Part shown: positions 34,246 through 43,156 of the stretch, in pieces
Numbering within the stretch: position 1 is the stretch's first letter
Layout: every line of letters starts with the position of its first letter
Source: Planctomycetota bacterium
GTDB lineage: Bacteria; Planctomycetota; UBA1135; GCA-002748355
NCBI GenBank assembly: GCA_020638795.1
Contig: JACKHW010000007.1
Coordinates: 148,842-212,841, forward strand
Direction: 5' to 3'
DNA: 64,000 nucleotides
Made by a program: the position numbers and the translations under genes
Notes under the pieces: model-generated
Seen by the model: the letters and a program-made list of their open reading frames with translations, nothing else
The model's database searches: none
What the model was told of the DNA's origin: nothing

Positions 34246-36987
34246 ATGAACATCCATGTCACCTCTCGCGGTCCGCTCGTGACTGCTCTCGGTTTCACCC
34301 TCGGCTTTGCGGCAGCACTTCCGCTGCCGAGTTTGACTTGCCAATCCCCCGACCGGCGAGCATCCCAAGAACCAGCCGCCGACACGCGTCAAGTAGCGAC
34401 GTTCGACGTGCGCGTGCCTGTCTACGACAGCACGACGGCGGACGACTGGAAGAAGCCGATGCTTCCAGCGGCCCCGATGCCGAAGCTGCCGTCACAGAAG
34501 TCGCCGGTCGAGTTGCCGCTGGGTCCGCCGACCTGGACGGTCGATAGCCCGGAGACTCCCGCTCCGGACACCGCGAGCCCGACGGCTGGCACCATCACGA
34601 TCAATGCCAAGCCACTCGCGACTTGGAGTGGCCAGAGCCGAAGCCTCGTGAGCGAGCCCTCGGCCGCTTGGTGGGGCAACACCGGCTTGCTGACGCACAA
34701 CTGGGACGCCGGCGTCGCGATTGGAGCCGGGACGACTGCGCCCGCTTGGGTTCGACGAGACCCCAGGACCTTTGCGTCGGTCGATGGTGGCTTCTGCTGT
34801 GACCAGGTCGCTCTGAAGTGCGACGGGCCGAACGCCGTCTTGGTGTGGTTTCTCCAGTACGCGAGAACGGCGACGAGGGGGTCAGTGCGCATCGTCACGT
34901 ACACCAGCGAAGCCGACCTGATCATCGGAACCTCGCACAACTACGTGCTCAACCCACAGTCGTTCGGCTGGCCGACAGGCTACTGGATGGACTATCCGAG
35001 CCTGAGCTTCACCGACAGCTTCCTCTACTGCACGTCGAACGTGTTCAGCACCGGTTCGGCGACGAGCCGAGAGGGAGTCGTCTGCTGGCGCATGAACCTC
35101 GCCGACATGAAGGCGAAGCGAACCGTCGGCATCACCTACACGAAGCTCGAGAGCCGCAACTTCGCGTGGCGTCTTGCGCAAAACGGCGTCGGCGGCACGA
35201 CGGCGTATTGGTGGCACCCGAGGACGACGACTTCGGGCACGGTCTATCGCTGGCCCGACAGCGCAAGCCCGACGTCGGCCTCGGTTTCCGTCGGCGCGTT
35301 CGTCGGTCAACTCGGTCGACCAGGCCCCTACAGCTGGACCGGTGGCGGTCCGACCAACATCCTCGGCCGCATCGACTGGCGCTCGACCGGCGGGTGGATC
35401 GACAGCGACACGGTCAACTTCATGTGGACGTGCGCCACGACGACGAATCGCGGTGCGCCCTACGTGCGCTGCGTACGCATCGACAAGAACACCTTGGCGC
35501 GACGCAGCGAGTTCGACGTCTGGAACAATACCGTGATGTTCGCCTATCCGTCCGCTGCCAGTAACCGGCGGGGCGATGCAGCAGGCACGATGACGTACTG
35601 CTCGAACTCGGGCTTTCCGACGACGACCACGTGGATGTTGGACGACTTGACATCCGGCGTGGTCGACCTGCTGATCCCCTACAGCGGAGCCAACTATCCG
35701 AACGCCGCCAGTTGGGGCGACTACATGACGTGCCAGCCGCATCCGACGCTGCGCAACCTGTTCCTCGCGACCGGGATGACGATGGACAACGGCGGTACCG
35801 CGAACACCAATCAGCGCCCCTTCTTCGTCAACTTCGGGCGATCGAGAGACAATGTCTCTGGTGCCGACCTCGAAGCCTCGCAGCTGACGTCGAGCACGAC
35901 GACCCTGACGCCACGTTCGTCCATCACCGTCTCGGCTCGACTGCGGAGTGTGGGTGACGCGACGGCACCGGCAACGACCTCGAGCTTCCGTCTTTCGACG
36001 AACAGCCTGATCTCGACCTCGGACACTCTCCTGGCCTCGATCGCCGTGCCGGCGTCGGCACCGGACGTCGTGCGGACCTACTCGCGGACCGTGACCGTGC
36101 CCGGGCAAGCCGGCGCGACGAGCACGTGCTGGCTCGGATTCTTGGCGGACGAGACCGGCGCCGTGATCGAAACCAACGAAGCGAACAACTCCGCTTCGCT
36201 CCAGGTGACGTGCGTTCAGTCGCTGCCGGACCTCACGATCGATTCGATCAGCGGCACCTCGGCATCTGCTGGCGGCTCGGGCTCCTTCACCATGGTCGTC
36301 AAGAACGTCGGAGTCGGACCGGCTCCGGCGACGACGGTCTCGTTGCTGCTGTCAACCAATACGATCATCAGTACGGGCGACGAACTCCTGCGCACCGACT
36401 CGGTCCCCGCACTGAACGGCAACGCGACACGAACCGTGAGCGGCACCTTCCTCGTGCCCCACTGCTATTCGGCGACGACCGGCTACCTCGGCGGCTTGGT
36501 CGATCCAGCGAACACGATCACGGAGGATTCCGAAACCAACAACACGAAGCCTTCGGCAGCGATCTCGATCACGCCGTATGCGGGGTCGGGCCGCTACGTC
36601 GAGTGGCGTCCGCGCATCGGAGGAGCGGCGCCCACAGCCAAGGGCACAGCCGACTTCCGGCTCGTCGCCGGTCCTCGCTCGTCCGCCATGTGCGTGACTG
36701 CGCCGCAAAACGTTGGCGCCTGGCATCTCTGCCTATGGAGCGGCTCACCTTCGTTCGTCCCGGACACACTCACGAACATCAGCCTAGGGTTGATCAATGG
36801 CCCGCTCCTGCAGGCGCACTTCGCCCAAGTGCCGTCGACGGGGCAGACCTTCCCGGCATTGAGTCTCCCGAACACCGCGGGAATCCAAGCCTTCACGGTC
36901 TACGTCCACTCCGTGTGGTTCAGCAGCACGTTCACGACGTTCTTGGGACTCGGGTCGAACAGCATTCCGATGACGATTCGGAGCTGA
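34246..36987 (+). CDS. Exported CARDB-domain protein
   Basis: A 913-residue protein starting at 34246 (MNIHVTSRGPLVTALGFTLG); signal peptide to about residue 30. Residues 100-520 are a beta-rich region with many W/T/G motifs and no known family. From about 590 two CARDB-type domains follow, each with the pattern of NNSA/NNTK ends: RSSITVSARLRSVGDATAPA ... NEANNSASLQV and SGSFTMVVKNVGVGPAPATT ... ETNNTKPSAAI. The C-terminal ~110 residues form another beta domain (TFPALSLPNTAGIQAFTVYV ... SIPMTIRS) similar to the ends of other exported proteins here. CARDB domains are cell-adhesion-related. No enzyme motif is seen. Convergent with the GNAT-nitrilase gene, 22 bases apart. Confidence 0.72.
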   Translation: MNIHVTSRGPLVTALGFTLGFAAALPLPSLTCQSPDRRASQEPAADTRQVATFDVRVPVYDSTTADDWKKPMLPAAPMPKLPSQKSPVELPLGPPTWTVDSPETPAPDTASPTAGTITINAKPLATWSGQSRSLVSEPSAAWWGNTGLLTHNWDAGVAIGAGTTAPAWVRRDPRTFASVDGGFCCDQVALKCDGPNAVLVWFLQYARTATRGSVRIVTYTSEADLIIGTSHNYVLNPQSFGWPTGYWMDYPSLSFTDSFLYCTSNVFSTGSATSREGVVCWRMNLADMKAKRTVGITYTKLESRNFAWRLAQNGVGGTTAYWWHPRTTTSGTVYRWPDSASPTSASVSVGAFVGQLGRPGPYSWTGGGPTNILGRIDWRSTGGWIDSDTVNFMWTCATTTNRGAPYVRCVRIDKNTLARRSEFDVWNNTVMFAYPSAASNRRGDAAGTMTYCSNSGFPTTTTWMLDDLTSGVVDLLIPYSGANYPNAASWGDYMTCQPHPTLRNLFLATGMTMDNGGTANTNQRPFFVNFGRSRDNVSGADLEASQLTSSTTTLTPRSSITVSARLRSVGDATAPATTSSFRLSTNSLISTSDTLLASIAVPASAPDVVRTYSRTVTVPGQAGATSTCWLGFLADETGAVIETNEANNSASLQVTCVQSLPDLTIDSISGTSASAGGSGSFTMVVKNVGVGPAPATTVSLLLSTNTIISTGDELLRTDSVPALNGNATRTVSGTFLVPHCYSATTGYLGGLVDPANTITEDSETNNTKPSAAISITPYAGSGRYVEWRPRIGGAAPTAKGTADFRLVAGPRSSAMCVTAPQNVGAWHLCLWSGSPSFVPDTLTNISLGLINGPLLQAHFAQVPSTGQTFPALSLPNTAGIQAFTVYVHSVWFSSTFTTFLGLGSNSIPMTIRS

Positions 36988-37009
36988 ACGAGATCGCGCG
37001 GGCGGGCGG

Positions 37010-38599
37010 TCAAATGCGCTTCTCGCCCGCCGTCCCGTCGCGATACGCGACGGCATAGAGGTCCGTCCGCCGGTCGTTCCACGGCGAGACGGTCCCGTGT
37101 GCCAAGTGGCGACGCAGATCCTCGAGGTCGAGGCTCTGGATGACGAGTGTCTCGATGTTGGGCGTGCACTCGCCAGCGATTCCGTCCCGTGCGAACGAGT
37201 AATCGAGCGGCGTGAAGATCCCGCTCTGCGCGTAGTGCGTGTCCGCGTTCACCACGAACGGTAGGTTGCCGGCACAGCCCGAGATCACGACGTAGACGCT
37301 GTTCTCGATCGCACGTGCCTGAGCGCAATAGCGAACGCGCAAGTAGCCCTCGCGGTTGGCCGTGTTGAACGGCACGACGATCATGCGCGCGCCGGCAGCA
37401 ACTGCCATCCGCGCGAGTTCGGGAAACTCGATGTCGTAGCACACGAGGATCGCGATACGGCCGCAATCGGTATCGAAGACACGCACGCGATCCCCACCCT
37501 CGATGCCCCACCAGCGTCGCTCGTCCGGCGTGATGTGGATCTTGGCTTGCTGATCGATCGTTCCATCGCGACGGAACAGATACGCGACATTTCGCAGTCG
37601 TCCGTCCTCGTCGATCGTGAACTGGCTTCCGCCCACGATGTTGACGTTGTGCTTGATGGACATGCTGTTGAAGAAGTCCAGGTACTGCGGTGTCCGCTGC
37701 GCGAGGCTCCGGACGGCGTCACTCGGGCGCTTGGCTTCCTCCAGGGCGAGTAATTGCGTCGTCATCAACTCTGGAAACACCACGAGATCACTCTGGGCAT
37801 CCGCAGCCGCGTCGATGAAGTATTCGCACTGCTGACAGAAGTCGTCCCAAGAATCGAGGTGACGCATCAGGTATTGGACCGCCGCGAGGCGCACCGGCGC
37901 CACGTGAGCCCATCGACGATGCGGGTCCGAATGGTGCTCGAGGTTCGTCCACTCCAGGTGCGTCGCGTAGCCTCGTGATTCGGCATCCGAAGGGAAGTAG
38001 TTCGGGATCAACGCACGAAGCACGAACCCGTTGGCGACCTGCGTCGTCAGGACGGGATCGTAATGACCTCGCGCGACGACGTGTTCGACATACTCTCTCG
38101 CGCTCATTTGGTCCGCGAGTTTGCCATAGCCCGGAATACGACCTCCGATGATGATGCGCGCCAGATCCCGCGTGCGTACGAGTTCCTTTCGAGCCTCGTA
38201 GAGCCGGCGAGCGAGTCGCAAGCCCCGATAGCGCGGATGGACCATGATCTCGATTCCGTAAAGCGTGTCGCCATTGGGACTGTGATTGCGGATGTATCCG
38301 TCGTCTGCGACCCGGCGCCAGTCGTGCCAATCCACAACGCTCTCGAAATCGACGATCAGCGAGCTTGCCGAGGCGACGATATCGCCCTGCACTTCGATCA
38401 CGAATTGGCCTTCGGGAAAGCGCTCGAGCTGTGACGCGATCTGATCCCGGCTCCACGTCTTCATCCCGGGAAACGACGCGGCCTGCATCTCGATCAGCGC
38501 GTCGAAGTCGTCGATGTGGAGATTGCGAAGGACGATCTTGGTCTCGAAGTCTTCGAGGTTGATCTTGCCCTGCGATGCCGGACTGTCGTGTTCATTCAT
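37010..38599 (-). CDS. GNAT acetyltransferase fused to nitrilase-superfamily carbon-nitrogen hydrolase
   Basis: A 529-residue bifunctional protein starting at 38599 (MNEHDSPASQGKINLEDFET). Residues ~20-210 form a GNAT domain with IEIMVHPRYRGLRLARRLYE, the acetyl-CoA pyrophosphate loop. Residues ~235-529 are a nitrilase-type amidase: catalytic Glu in VVFPELMTTQ, Lys in QQAKIHITPDERRW and Cys in AILVCYDIEFPEL. This two-domain architecture is a known but functionally uncharacterised family (B. subtilis YhcX-type). It could acetylate an amine and hydrolyse an amide of the same molecule. An AmpG-like permease gene lies 32 bases upstream in the same direction, so the substrate may be imported. Domain identity is firm. 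Confidence 0.9.
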   Translation of the reverse strand: MNEHDSPASQGKINLEDFETKIVLRNLHIDDFDALIEMQAASFPGMKTWSRDQIASQLERFPEGQFVIEVQGDIVASASSLIVDFESVVDWHDWRRVADDGYIRNHSPNGDTLYGIEIMVHPRYRGLRLARRLYEARKELVRTRDLARIIIGGRIPGYGKLADQMSAREYVEHVVARGHYDPVLTTQVANGFVLRALIPNYFPSDAESRGYATHLEWTNLEHHSDPHRRWAHVAPVRLAAVQYLMRHLDSWDDFCQQCEYFIDAAADAQSDLVVFPELMTTQLLALEEAKRPSDAVRSLAQRTPQYLDFFNSMSIKHNVNIVGGSQFTIDEDGRLRNVAYLFRRDGTIDQQAKIHITPDERRWWGIEGGDRVRVFDTDCGRIAILVCYDIEFPELARMAVAAGARMIVVPFNTANREGYLRVRYCAQARAIENSVYVVISGCAGNLPFVVNADTHYAQSGIFTPLDYSFARDGIAGECTPNIETLVIQSLDLEDLRRHLAHGTVSPWNDRRTDLYAVAYRDGTAGEKRI

Positions 38600-38631
38600 T
38601 GGGACCCAAATCCTCGTTATTGAGCAAATTC

Positions 38632-39924
38632 CTAGTCGTGATTGCGCTGCTGCAATCGCTTCCCTCGCACGCCAATCAACAACGTCAAGCTCAGGAGCGT
38701 CACGCCCGCTCCCAGTAGGAACGTATCCTTGAAGCCGCTGCTCTTCGATATCCGTCCTGCGACGCGGGCCGACCACGATTCACAGAGATTGGTGAGGCCC
38801 ATCATCGCGCTGAACTGCGTTGCTGCGAGCCGAGGGTGCGTGGCGTTCATGTACAGGGCGTAGCTGGCTGCGGTGAAAACTCCTGTGGCAAGGTACGCGG
38901 CTGCGACGAAGATCCAAGTCCACTCCGCCCCCGAAACCGTGGCTGCGCCGGCAGTCGTTCCTGCGACCGCGCATGCGGCCCAGATCGCGATGCGTCTGCT
39001 CCCGAAGCGATCGGAGAGCATTCCGCCGAGGAGCGCTCCACCGCCGAGCCCCACGAGCGCCGGCAGCGCATAGAACCACGCGATCCCGTCGTCGGTCGCT
39101 CCTCGGCTGTGCAGGAAGGGGCCGAGCATCGCCCCGAGCATCTCGAATGCCGCGCCGGACGTCGCCGCGAACACGACCAAGAGCCAGGTCATCGGGGATC
39201 GCAGAACCTGCCGGAGTGCTCGGCGATATGCGTTGCCGGTCTTCCCATCGGCGCCCGTATCTCGGACACGAGGCGCTGGTCCGCGGTAGGTCCAATGCAC
39301 CAGTTGTCCGACGACCAGGAATCCGATGAGCAGCGTGACGATCGTGGACGTGCTTCCGGCACCGATGCGGATGGCGAAGGCGGCGACCACACCGCGACCG
39401 AGAAGCATGCCCGCCTGCGCCCAACCGTTGATGCCGCCACGCTCGCCCAACGGGGTCACCTCGACAGCGAGCGCATCGATCGCGACATCCTGGAACGCTG
39501 CTGCACACGCGTGCGCGATCAAGCACAGGCGCAGCGTATCGAAGTCGGCCGTGAAATCGATCGTCAGCAGCGGTACGAGGCTGAGCGCCATGCCGCCCTG
39601 CGCGACCACGATCCAGGCTCGATGGGACCAGCGTGCGTTGCGCCCGAGGTCGACGATCGGCCCGACGAACGCCTTGAAGGCCCACGGTAAGACGACGACC
39701 GAGGTGAGATCCCCGATCCGCGCCGTGTCCACGCCAGCACTCGACAGCAGCGTCGGCAAGGTCCACCAGACGAAGCCGATGGGCATGCCCTCCATCAAAT
39801 AGAGGACGAAGAACAACACGGCGCGACCGCGTCGACTTGTGCAGAGTCCACCGACAGTGGACGGGATCGTGGCGTCGGGCCGTTCTCTCGCGTGCTGTTC
39901 CGAGTGCTGCACCGGCCCGCTCAT
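38632..39924 (-). CDS. MFS permease of the PAT/AmpG-like family
   Basis: A 430-residue membrane protein with about 12 segments. It matches the AmpG/PAT (peptide-acetyl-CoA) subgroup of MFS transporters: LYLMEGMPIGFVWWTLPTLL at TM1, GVDTARIGDLTSVVVLPWAFK after it and FQDVAIDALAVEVTPLGERG in TM4-5. AmpG imports anhydro-muropeptides in cell-wall recycling; other members carry different cargo, so the substrate is not certain. Its downstream neighbour is the GNAT-nitrilase fusion. The start at 39924 leaves only 20 bases to the divergent amidohydrolase start; the first ~30 residues are polar and a later start is possible. Confidence 0.8.
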   Translation of the reverse strand: MSGPVQHSEQHARERPDATIPSTVGGLCTSRRGRAVLFFVLYLMEGMPIGFVWWTLPTLLSSAGVDTARIGDLTSVVVLPWAFKAFVGPIVDLGRNARWSHRAWIVVAQGGMALSLVPLLTIDFTADFDTLRLCLIAHACAAAFQDVAIDALAVEVTPLGERGGINGWAQAGMLLGRGVVAAFAIRIGAGSTSTIVTLLIGFLVVGQLVHWTYRGPAPRVRDTGADGKTGNAYRRALRQVLRSPMTWLLVVFAATSGAAFEMLGAMLGPFLHSRGATDDGIAWFYALPALVGLGGGALLGGMLSDRFGSRRIAIWAACAVAGTTAGAATVSGAEWTWIFVAAAYLATGVFTAASYALYMNATHPRLAATQFSAMMGLTNLCESWSARVAGRISKSSGFKDTFLLGAGVTLLSLTLLIGVRGKRLQQRNHD

Positions 39925-39944
39925 CGGTCTACCATGCGTGTCGC

Positions 39945-40778
39945 ATGATCATCGACAGCCACGTTCATCTCAACAACTACGCCGAAAACCCCGGTCGACC
40001 GACGCGCGACAACATCCAGGCGTTGTTCGCCGCGATGGCCGAGCACAACGTCGATCACGCAGTCGTGTTGACGTCCTACAAGGCCAACATCGATCGACCC
40101 TCGGTCGAACAGATCGTCGAAGAACTCGCAGGAGATCCACGCACGACGGTCATCGAAGGGCTCAGGTGGCGCGATCACGAGCGAACCGACCTCTTCAACC
40201 TCGAAGAGCGCATTCGTGACAAGCTCGTGCGCGGGATCAAGATCTACCCCGGCTACGAGCCGTATCCGATCAACGATCCATCGCTCGAGGCCGTCTATAC
40301 GATCGCCGCCAAGCACGACGTCCCGGTCATGATCCACTGCGGCGACACGTATGCGAAAGGCGCCAAGTTACGCTACGCGCATCCGCTCCTCGTCGACGAT
40401 GTCGCGGTCGATTATCCGGACGTCAAGTTCGTCATCTGCCATCTCGGCAACCCGTGGTTCCAGGACACCGCGCAGGTCCTCTACAAGAACGACAACGTCT
40501 ACGCCGACATCTCCGGTTTGACGCTCGGCAGCTTCAGCGTCGACTTCGAGCGCTATCTCGTGCAGCGCGTGAAGGACATGGTGACCTACATGGGCGAACC
40601 CGGGAAGCAGCTCATGTATGGCACGGATTGGCCGCTCGTCGACATGGGCAGCTATCTGCGCTTCTTCCGCGGCCTCGGCTTCGACGACGAAACTTCCGAG
40701 AACATCGCGTGGAAGACGGCGGCGAAGCTGTTCAAGATCGACATCGGCGCCGAACCGACGACGTCGCCCGGAGCTTAG
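39945..40778 (+). CDS. Amidohydrolase-family protein (amidohydrolase 2 type)
   Basis: A 277-residue protein starting at 39945 (MIIDSHVHLNNYAENPGRPT). Metal-site residues are in IIDSHVHL (HxH), GIKIYPGYEPYP (Lys strand), VMIHCGDT, FVICHLGNPW and MYGTDWPLVD, giving the TIM-barrel amidohydrolase (ACMSD/TIM-barrel 2) pattern with the final Asp. Substrates of such proteins range from decarboxylation of carboxy-muconate semialdehydes to amide or lactone hydrolysis, so no reaction is proposed. Single gene, divergent from the AmpG-like permease and convergent with the ClpX-like gene, with 2 bases between the two stops. Confidence 0.85.
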   Translation: MIIDSHVHLNNYAENPGRPTRDNIQALFAAMAEHNVDHAVVLTSYKANIDRPSVEQIVEELAGDPRTTVIEGLRWRDHERTDLFNLEERIRDKLVRGIKIYPGYEPYPINDPSLEAVYTIAAKHDVPVMIHCGDTYAKGAKLRYAHPLLVDDVAVDYPDVKFVICHLGNPWFQDTAQVLYKNDNVYADISGLTLGSFSVDFERYLVQRVKDMVTYMGEPGKQLMYGTDWPLVDMGSYLRFFRGLGFDDETSENIAWKTAAKLFKIDIGAEPTTSPGA

Positions 40779-40780
40779 CC

Positions 40781-42037
40781 TCACGCGTTCCGGCGACCCT
40801 TCGCGGTGACGAGTCGCGACCGGATGCGGTCGCCGTCGAGTTCGAGCACGACCGTCGATCCCGGTTTGCCCGAGAACGCCTCGAACAGCGCTTCCTCGAG
40901 GTGCATCGACAAGCGGGCCCTGAGGCCGCGGGCGCCGGTTTCCTTTTCGATCGCTTCGCGCACGACTTTCTGCGCGACGTCATCCTCGACGACGAGCTCG
41001 ATCTTGCCGAGTTCGAGTTCTTTGCGCACGCCGGCGAGCACGTTGTCCTCGAGAATCGTGAGCAGTGTCTTCTCGTCGAGTGGCGCGAACGGAACGATAC
41101 GCGTGAATCGACCAATGAGTTCGGGCAGGAAGCCGTACTCCTGGAAGTGCACGACGTTCTCGACTTCTTCTTGATCGTAGAGAACAGCGATCGATTCACT
41201 TCCACCGATGACGCCGTCATCGCGTCCGAACCCGATGCCGAAACCCTTCGCCTGACTGATCGACTTGAGACCGGAGAACGCGCCACAACAAACGAACGCG
41301 ATGTCGTGTGTCGGCACGAGTGGCTTGCTCGAATAGCTCTCGTGACTGAAATGCGTCGGCACCGGGATCGTCGCGCCGTCGAACATCTTGAGCAGTTCGC
41401 GCTGCACGCCGAATCCGCTGACGTCCTTGGTCGTCCCTTGCCCTGCGAACACGGCACGATTGCTCGAACTCGCGAGCTTGTCGAATTCGTCGATGCAGAT
41501 CATGCCGACGCGCGTCTTCTCGATGTCACCTTCCGAAGCGAAGAGCAGGCGCGTGACGAGTGTGTTGACGTCCTCTCCGATGTAGCCGCTTTCGGAGAAC
41601 GCCGTGATGTCGACCGTCGTCGTCGGGATCTCCAGGACACGCTCGAACAGCGTCTCGGCGAGGAACGTCTTGCCACAACCGGTCGGCCCGATTAGCAGGA
41701 GATTCTGCTTGGGTGGAAGCGAGCGCCGCGCAACGCCGTCGAGATACAAGTGGCGCAAGCGTCGCAGGTGACGATGCGCGGCGAGCGAAACCGACTTGAC
41801 CGCCGCATCCTGTCCGCGATAGCCATGCTGACGAAGCGAACCGACGATCTCCTTCGGCGTGGGGAACGGGAGCGCCGCGAGCCACTCACGGAACGCAGGT
41901 GAAGGCGGCGCGTCCGGAGAACCCGGCGGCCCGTGATCGCTGCGACCGAGTTCGAGCGCTTCGTCCCCGAAATCGTCTTCGATCGCCGATTCTTCGTCGT
42001 GCTCGAACTCGAATGCGCCGCTGTCGATCCGCGTCAT
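40781..42037 (-). CDS. ClpX-like AAA+ ATPase lacking the N-terminal zinc-binding domain
   Basis: A 418-residue protein with the ClpX core: Walker A GPTGCGKTFLAE, the pore-loop segment SGYIGEDV, Walker B MICIDEFDK, sensor region YGFLPELIGRF (LPELIGR is ClpX-specific) and the GFGIGFGR loop, which resembles the IGF loop that ClpX uses to dock ClpP. It lacks the N-terminal zinc-finger domain of canonical ClpX; instead the first ~45 residues are acidic (EFEHDEESAIEDDFGDE). It may be a ClpP partner with different adaptor specificity or a stand-alone unfoldase. It is last in an operon after serA and the aminotransferase (9-base gap), an unexpected neighbourhood. Confidence 0.85.
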   Translation of the reverse strand: MTRIDSGAFEFEHDEESAIEDDFGDEALELGRSDHGPPGSPDAPPSPAFREWLAALPFPTPKEIVGSLRQHGYRGQDAAVKSVSLAAHRHLRRLRHLYLDGVARRSLPPKQNLLLIGPTGCGKTFLAETLFERVLEIPTTTVDITAFSESGYIGEDVNTLVTRLLFASEGDIEKTRVGMICIDEFDKLASSSNRAVFAGQGTTKDVSGFGVQRELLKMFDGATIPVPTHFSHESYSSKPLVPTHDIAFVCCGAFSGLKSISQAKGFGIGFGRDDGVIGGSESIAVLYDQEEVENVVHFQEYGFLPELIGRFTRIVPFAPLDEKTLLTILEDNVLAGVRKELELGKIELVVEDDVAQKVVREAIEKETGARGLRARLSMHLEEALFEAFSGKPGSTVVLELDGDRIRSRLVTAKGRRNA

Positions 42038-42046
42038 GCAGCGAGC

Positions 42047-43156
42047 TTATGACGCGGGGGAACGATGCACCAGGCAGGCATCCATGTCCCGGATCAACTC
42101 CTCGAGCTGTGCTTCGCCGTGGTCGCCCATGTGCCCGATCCGGAACGTCTGCCCCTTGAGTTTGCCGTAGCCGTTGCTGATGAACTTTCCGCGCGTGCGA
42201 AGCGTCTTGACGAACCAGGCCACATCGAGGTCCCCGGCCGCCACGCAACTCGTCGTGTCGGACTCGAACCCGGCCTCGGCGAACATCGAAAACCCCCGGT
42301 CGCTGGCCCAGGACCGCATGCGCGTCGCCATCGCCTCGTGCCGCGCATACCGCGCCTCGAGTCCTTCGGCCGCGATGCGATCGAGTTGGAGATCGAGCGC
42401 GTAGAGGTGCGGAATCGACGGCGTCGCGACCGATTCGCCCTTGGAGAGCCCCTCCTGCGCGCGCACGAAATCGAGCAGCCAACCGCGCCCTTCGGCTGTG
42501 GCGGCTCGCTCGAGCGCGCGATCCGACAACGCGTAGACGGTAAATCCGGCAGGCAACGCGAGACACTTCTGCGCACTCGCGAACGCGAGATCGATCCCGA
42601 GCTCGTCGAAGTCGATCGGGATACCCGAGAAGCTCGTGACCGCATCCACGAGCAAGAGCGTGCCCGGTTGCTCGCGTACGACCTGGGCGAGTTCACGCAG
42701 CGGATTGGTCACACCGGTCGCGGTCTCGTTGTGGATCAAGCAGACAGCGTCGTAGGACGACTCCGCGAGCTTCGCGCGCAAGGTGTCGGGACGATTCGCC
42801 TGCCCCCACGGCACGCTGATCTCATCGGCTTCACGGCCACACGCACGCGCCACCTTCGCCCAACGCTCGGAGAACGCGCCGCAGTGCACGTGCAGACTGC
42901 GCTTCGGAACGAGGTTGCGGATCGCGGCTTCCCACAACGCGGTGGCAGGCACGCTCTCGAAGAGCACGTGCTGCGTCGTTCCGAAGAGCGGCGCGAGGTT
43001 GTCGCGACAACGCAACATGAGGTCCTTGCACGCCTGCGAACGGTGACCGATCGTCGGCCGAGCGAGCGCTGCACGAATCTTGGGGTACATCTCGGTCGGT
43101 CCAGGGATCCAGAGGATCTCGTGATCACCGAACAGAATGTCGTCGAACTCGCTCAT
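42047..43156 (-). CDS. PLP-dependent class V aminotransferase (phosphoserine/serine-glyoxylate type)
   Basis: This 369-residue protein starts at 43156 (MSEFDDILFGDHEILWIPGP), overlapping the serA stop as ATGA. It has the class V pattern: LWIPGPTEMYPKIRAAL, GRRS-like HRSQACKDLM, LLVDAVTSFSGIPIDFDEL with the PLP aspartate, and the Schiff-base lysine in LAFASAQKCLALPAGF (the SxxK motif). Next to serA it most probably converts 3-phosphohydroxypyruvate to phosphoserine with glutamate; that assignment comes from context, and alanine-glyoxylate or serine-pyruvate transaminase is an alternative. Serine would then need a phosphatase, not seen here. Confidence 0.83.
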   Translation of the reverse strand: MSEFDDILFGDHEILWIPGPTEMYPKIRAALARPTIGHRSQACKDLMLRCRDNLAPLFGTTQHVLFESVPATALWEAAIRNLVPKRSLHVHCGAFSERWAKVARACGREADEISVPWGQANRPDTLRAKLAESSYDAVCLIHNETATGVTNPLRELAQVVREQPGTLLLVDAVTSFSGIPIDFDELGIDLAFASAQKCLALPAGFTVYALSDRALERAATAEGRGWLLDFVRAQEGLSKGESVATPSIPHLYALDLQLDRIAAEGLEARYARHEAMATRMRSWASDRGFSMFAEAGFESDTTSCVAAGDLDVAWFVKTLRTRGKFISNGYGKLKGQTFRIGHMGDHGEAQLEELIRDMDACLVHRSPAS

